A DNA stretch of 64,000 nt. It comes from Rhodospirillales bacterium. GTDB lineage: Bacteria; Pseudomonadota; Alphaproteobacteria; Rhodospirillales; Defluviicoccaceae. The notes below the pieces were generated by a model. That model searched no databases. It saw only the letters and a list, made by a program, of their open reading frames with translations, and was not told the DNA's origin. The stretch covers positions 907,501 through 971,500 of the forward strand of contig JADJQT010000001.1 in the NCBI GenBank assembly GCA_016712595.1, written 5' to 3'. Shown here in pieces: positions 62,360-64,000 of this stretch (position 1 is its first letter; each line of letters opens with the position of its first letter). The translations under genes and the position numbers were made by a program.

Positions 62360-62946
62360 ATGACCGACCTGCGTTTTCAGCCCGGCAGCATCGAGCCGCT
62401 GCGCATCGACGATCTGCGTCCATACGCGCGCAATCCGCGCACGCACTCGGACGACTAGGTCACCAAGCTGGCGGCGTCGCTGGTCGAGTTCGGCTGGATC
62501 ATGCCGGTCCTGGTCAACGACGAGCTCGAGGTGATCGCCGGGCACGGCCGGATCCTGGCGGCACGCCGGCTCGGTCTCGACGCGGTGCCGGTGATCCGCT
62601 TGGCGCACCTTTCGCCGGAGCAGGTGCGCGCCTATCGCATCGCCGACAACAAGCTGGCGCCCGATGCCGGCTGGGACGAGGAGTTGCTCGCGGCAGAGTT
62701 CCACGAGCTGAACGGCGCCGGCTACGACCTCGGGCTGACCGGCTTCAGCGCCGAGGAGCTCGACGAGTTGCTGGCGCTGATCGGCGACGGTCTCGTCAAC
62801 GAAGATCTCATTCCCGAACCACCAGCGCACCCGATTTTCCCGCCAGGGGATCTCTGGCTGCTCGGGGACCGCCGTCTCTTGTGCGGCGACTCGACCAGCG
62901 GCGACGACGTGACGCGGCTGATGAACGGCGAGCGGGCCATCCGACG
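62360..62946 (+). pseudogene. ParB-domain DNA methyltransferase, nonsense-mutated and truncated
   Basis: RIDDLRPYARNPRTHSDD is followed by an in-frame TAG at 62456-62458 (family residue Gln, CAG to TAG), then the same frame continues VTKLAASLVEFGWIMPVLVN, HGRILAARRLGLDAVPVIRL, AYRIADNKLAPDAGW and LLGDRRLLCGDSTSGDDVTR. This is the N-terminal ParB/Srx-like half of phage- and island-borne DNA adenine or cytosine methyltransferases. The catalytic DPPY half is missing: the IS6 element begins at 62947. Confidence 0.82.
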
Positions 62947-63745
62947 TTGTCAGAGTATTAAACTGGGGAAGCTTCGGCCCACCCAGCTTCAGCGGGCTAC
63001 GAGGCCAGCCGATGCCACTCAGCGAGTGCAGCTGAACGGTTCAGCTTGAATGTGTGCCGGCGATAAAAATGACGTTCGATGTTGAAGAGGTTGTGGATCG
63101 AGACATGGACGGCAGCGAACTTCTGCAGCGTCTTAAGGCTTCGGAAGCGGCCCATCAGCCTCTCTCGTCGCCGGAATGGCTGGTGCGAATTTTCTGCCCG
63201 ATTGTTGAGCCAGCGGCCGCATTCCTGGCGATGCTCAACGCCGATAACCTTCATCGCCGCGCGATATGATCACAGACGATCGGTTACGATCGATCGTGGC
63301 CGGCTATAGGGCTTCATCGCGCGCTTCAGAAACGCAAGCGCCGCCTTGCGATCCCGGCGTTTCGTGGCAAAAACCTCGATCACTTCGCCCTCGTGATCCA
63401 CGGCACGCCAGAGGTAACGCGTCTTTCCGTTGATCCACACGAACACTTCGTCCAGATGTCATCGCCAGTTCGAGTACAACTGGCGATGAACCCGCCGCTT
63501 CCGAATCTCCACGGCGAACAGCGGACCGAACCGAGTCCACCAGAAGCGCATCGTCTCATGGCAGATATCGATGCCGCGCTTGAACAGCAGATCTTCCACC
63601 TGCCGCAACGACAGCGGATAGCGGATGTACATCATCACCGCGAGCCGGATCACCTCGGGGGAGCTGTTGAAATAGCGGAAAGGGTTCTTCATCCTTCGAC
63701 CTTACGGTCTATCCGTGCCCCCCTCAAACTGGATTGGTCTGACAA
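62947..63745 (-). mobile_element. IS6-family element, inactivated
   Basis: About 799 bp bounded by TTGTCAGA (62947-62954) and its complement TCTGACAA (63738-63745), with one transposase reading leftwards. The sequence to the left is a methyltransferase fragment and to the right an efflux-pump fragment, and no 8-bp target duplication is visible, so the junctions are probably recombinant. Confidence 0.75.
62997..63692 (-). pseudogene. IS6-family transposase with two in-frame TGA codons
   Basis: One frame from ATG 63692 to 62997, 232 codons, the usual IS6 length. It reads NPFRYFNSSPEVIRLAVMMY, IRYPLSLRQVEDLLFKRGID and ICHETMRFWW, then HLDEVFVWING, YLWRAVDHEGEVIEVFATKR and RAENSHQPFRRRERLMGRFR. 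TGA at 63459-63461 replaces the family Trp (TGG) and TGA at 63270-63272 replaces the expected Arg (CGA). Both are single transitions. Confidence 0.88.
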
Positions 63746-63939
63746 TGCCGATGCGACGGATCGCCGTGCCGATGATCGGCGGCATGGTCTCCTCGACCGG
63801 CCTGACGCTGATCGTTATCCCCGCCATCTACGGTCTGATCAAGGGGTTGAGGCTGCCGCCCGGCGGAACGGACAGTGATCCGCAAGGGCGCGCAACAAAG
63901 CAGGATTCCCTTGGACGCTCCACATATGGCACAATCTAA
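63746..63939 (+). pseudogene. 3' end of a CusA/CzcA-type RND efflux pump gene
   Basis: RRIAVPMIGGMVSSTGLTLI and VIPAIYGLIKGLRLPP are the last transmembrane segment of heavy-metal RND transporters. The rest of the gene is missing upstream of the IS6 element. Stop at 63937-63939. Confidence 0.8.
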
Positions 63940-64000
63940 GAGGGAGGACACTCTGCCACCAAGAATGGGGGATCACCCGGGGCAGGTCAAAACAGCGGAA

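Noticed and set aside
63270..63461. Two in-frame TGA codons as possible recoding (selenocysteine or read-through)
   Set aside because: Affected residues are Trp and Arg in the family, no SECIS-like hairpin was noted, and many genes here end in TGA; simple decay is more likely.

Overview
The window is high-GC DNA with an alphaproteobacterial gene set: SodC, bactofilin, DUF2244, two EF-type Pst substrate-binding proteins, the ethylmalonyl-CoA pathway pair mclA/mch, a PAS_5 protein, and an ATC-started infC. A Rhodospirillales-like bacterium is the best guess, but genus cannot be fixed from sequence reading alone.

Layout. 1-9 kb: housekeeping (dnaJ 3' end, dapB, nth, bactofilin/lipoprotein pair, adenosine-kinase-like PfkB protein, AmpG-like transporter). 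8.7-16.2 kb: a phosphate block in which a complete pstS-pstC-pstA-pstB-pstS2 operon and a degenerate Fic-like gene lie between two nearly identical inorganic pyrophosphatase genes. 16.2-20 kb: HIT protein, periplasmic Cu/Zn SOD, a strong candidate small RNA carrying an anti-Shine-Dalgarno CCTCCTCCC motif, then mclA and mch. 20-25.5 kb: Sel1-repeat proteins, TerC and HerA-like ATPase. 25.5-32.7 kb: an IS481 remnant, PAS_5 protein, modD, infC, thrS, DD-carboxypeptidase. 32.8-39 kb: alpha/beta hydrolase, tandem acyl-CoA synthetases, acyl-CoA dehydrogenase, and a secreted trypco2-like protein. 39-45 kb: RTX protein preceded by a G9 tract, lepA, cytidylate-kinase-like protein, tRNA-Ser(GGA). 45.2-46.9 kb: an intact IS5-type element and an IS6 fragment next to the tRNA.

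47-60 kb holds the most interesting system: a bacterial sphingolipid (ceramide) biosynthesis locus. On the minus strand, fatty acyl-AMP ligase, extended-SDR ceramide reductase, acyl carrier protein, serine palmitoyltransferase, sulfotransferase, GT8-like glycosyltransferase, GNAT-fold ceramide synthase candidate and an ELM1-family protein run head to tail with 1-4 nt overlaps in the core. Divergently, a PAP2-superfamily membrane protein, a 2OG-Fe(II) oxygenase and a second ELM1 protein form the other arm. The core matches the pathway known from Caulobacter; the sulfotransferase, glycosyltransferase, hydroxylase and PAP2 genes suggest a decorated, possibly sulfated, glyco- or phospho-ceramide that I cannot match to a described product.

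60-64 kb is eroding accessory DNA: a frameshifted gene end, an internally deleted IS630 transposase, a PD-(D/E)XK-like ORF, a nonsense-mutated ParB-domain DNA methyltransferase cut by an IS6 element whose transposase has two in-frame TGA codons, and the tail of an RND/CusA-type efflux pump.
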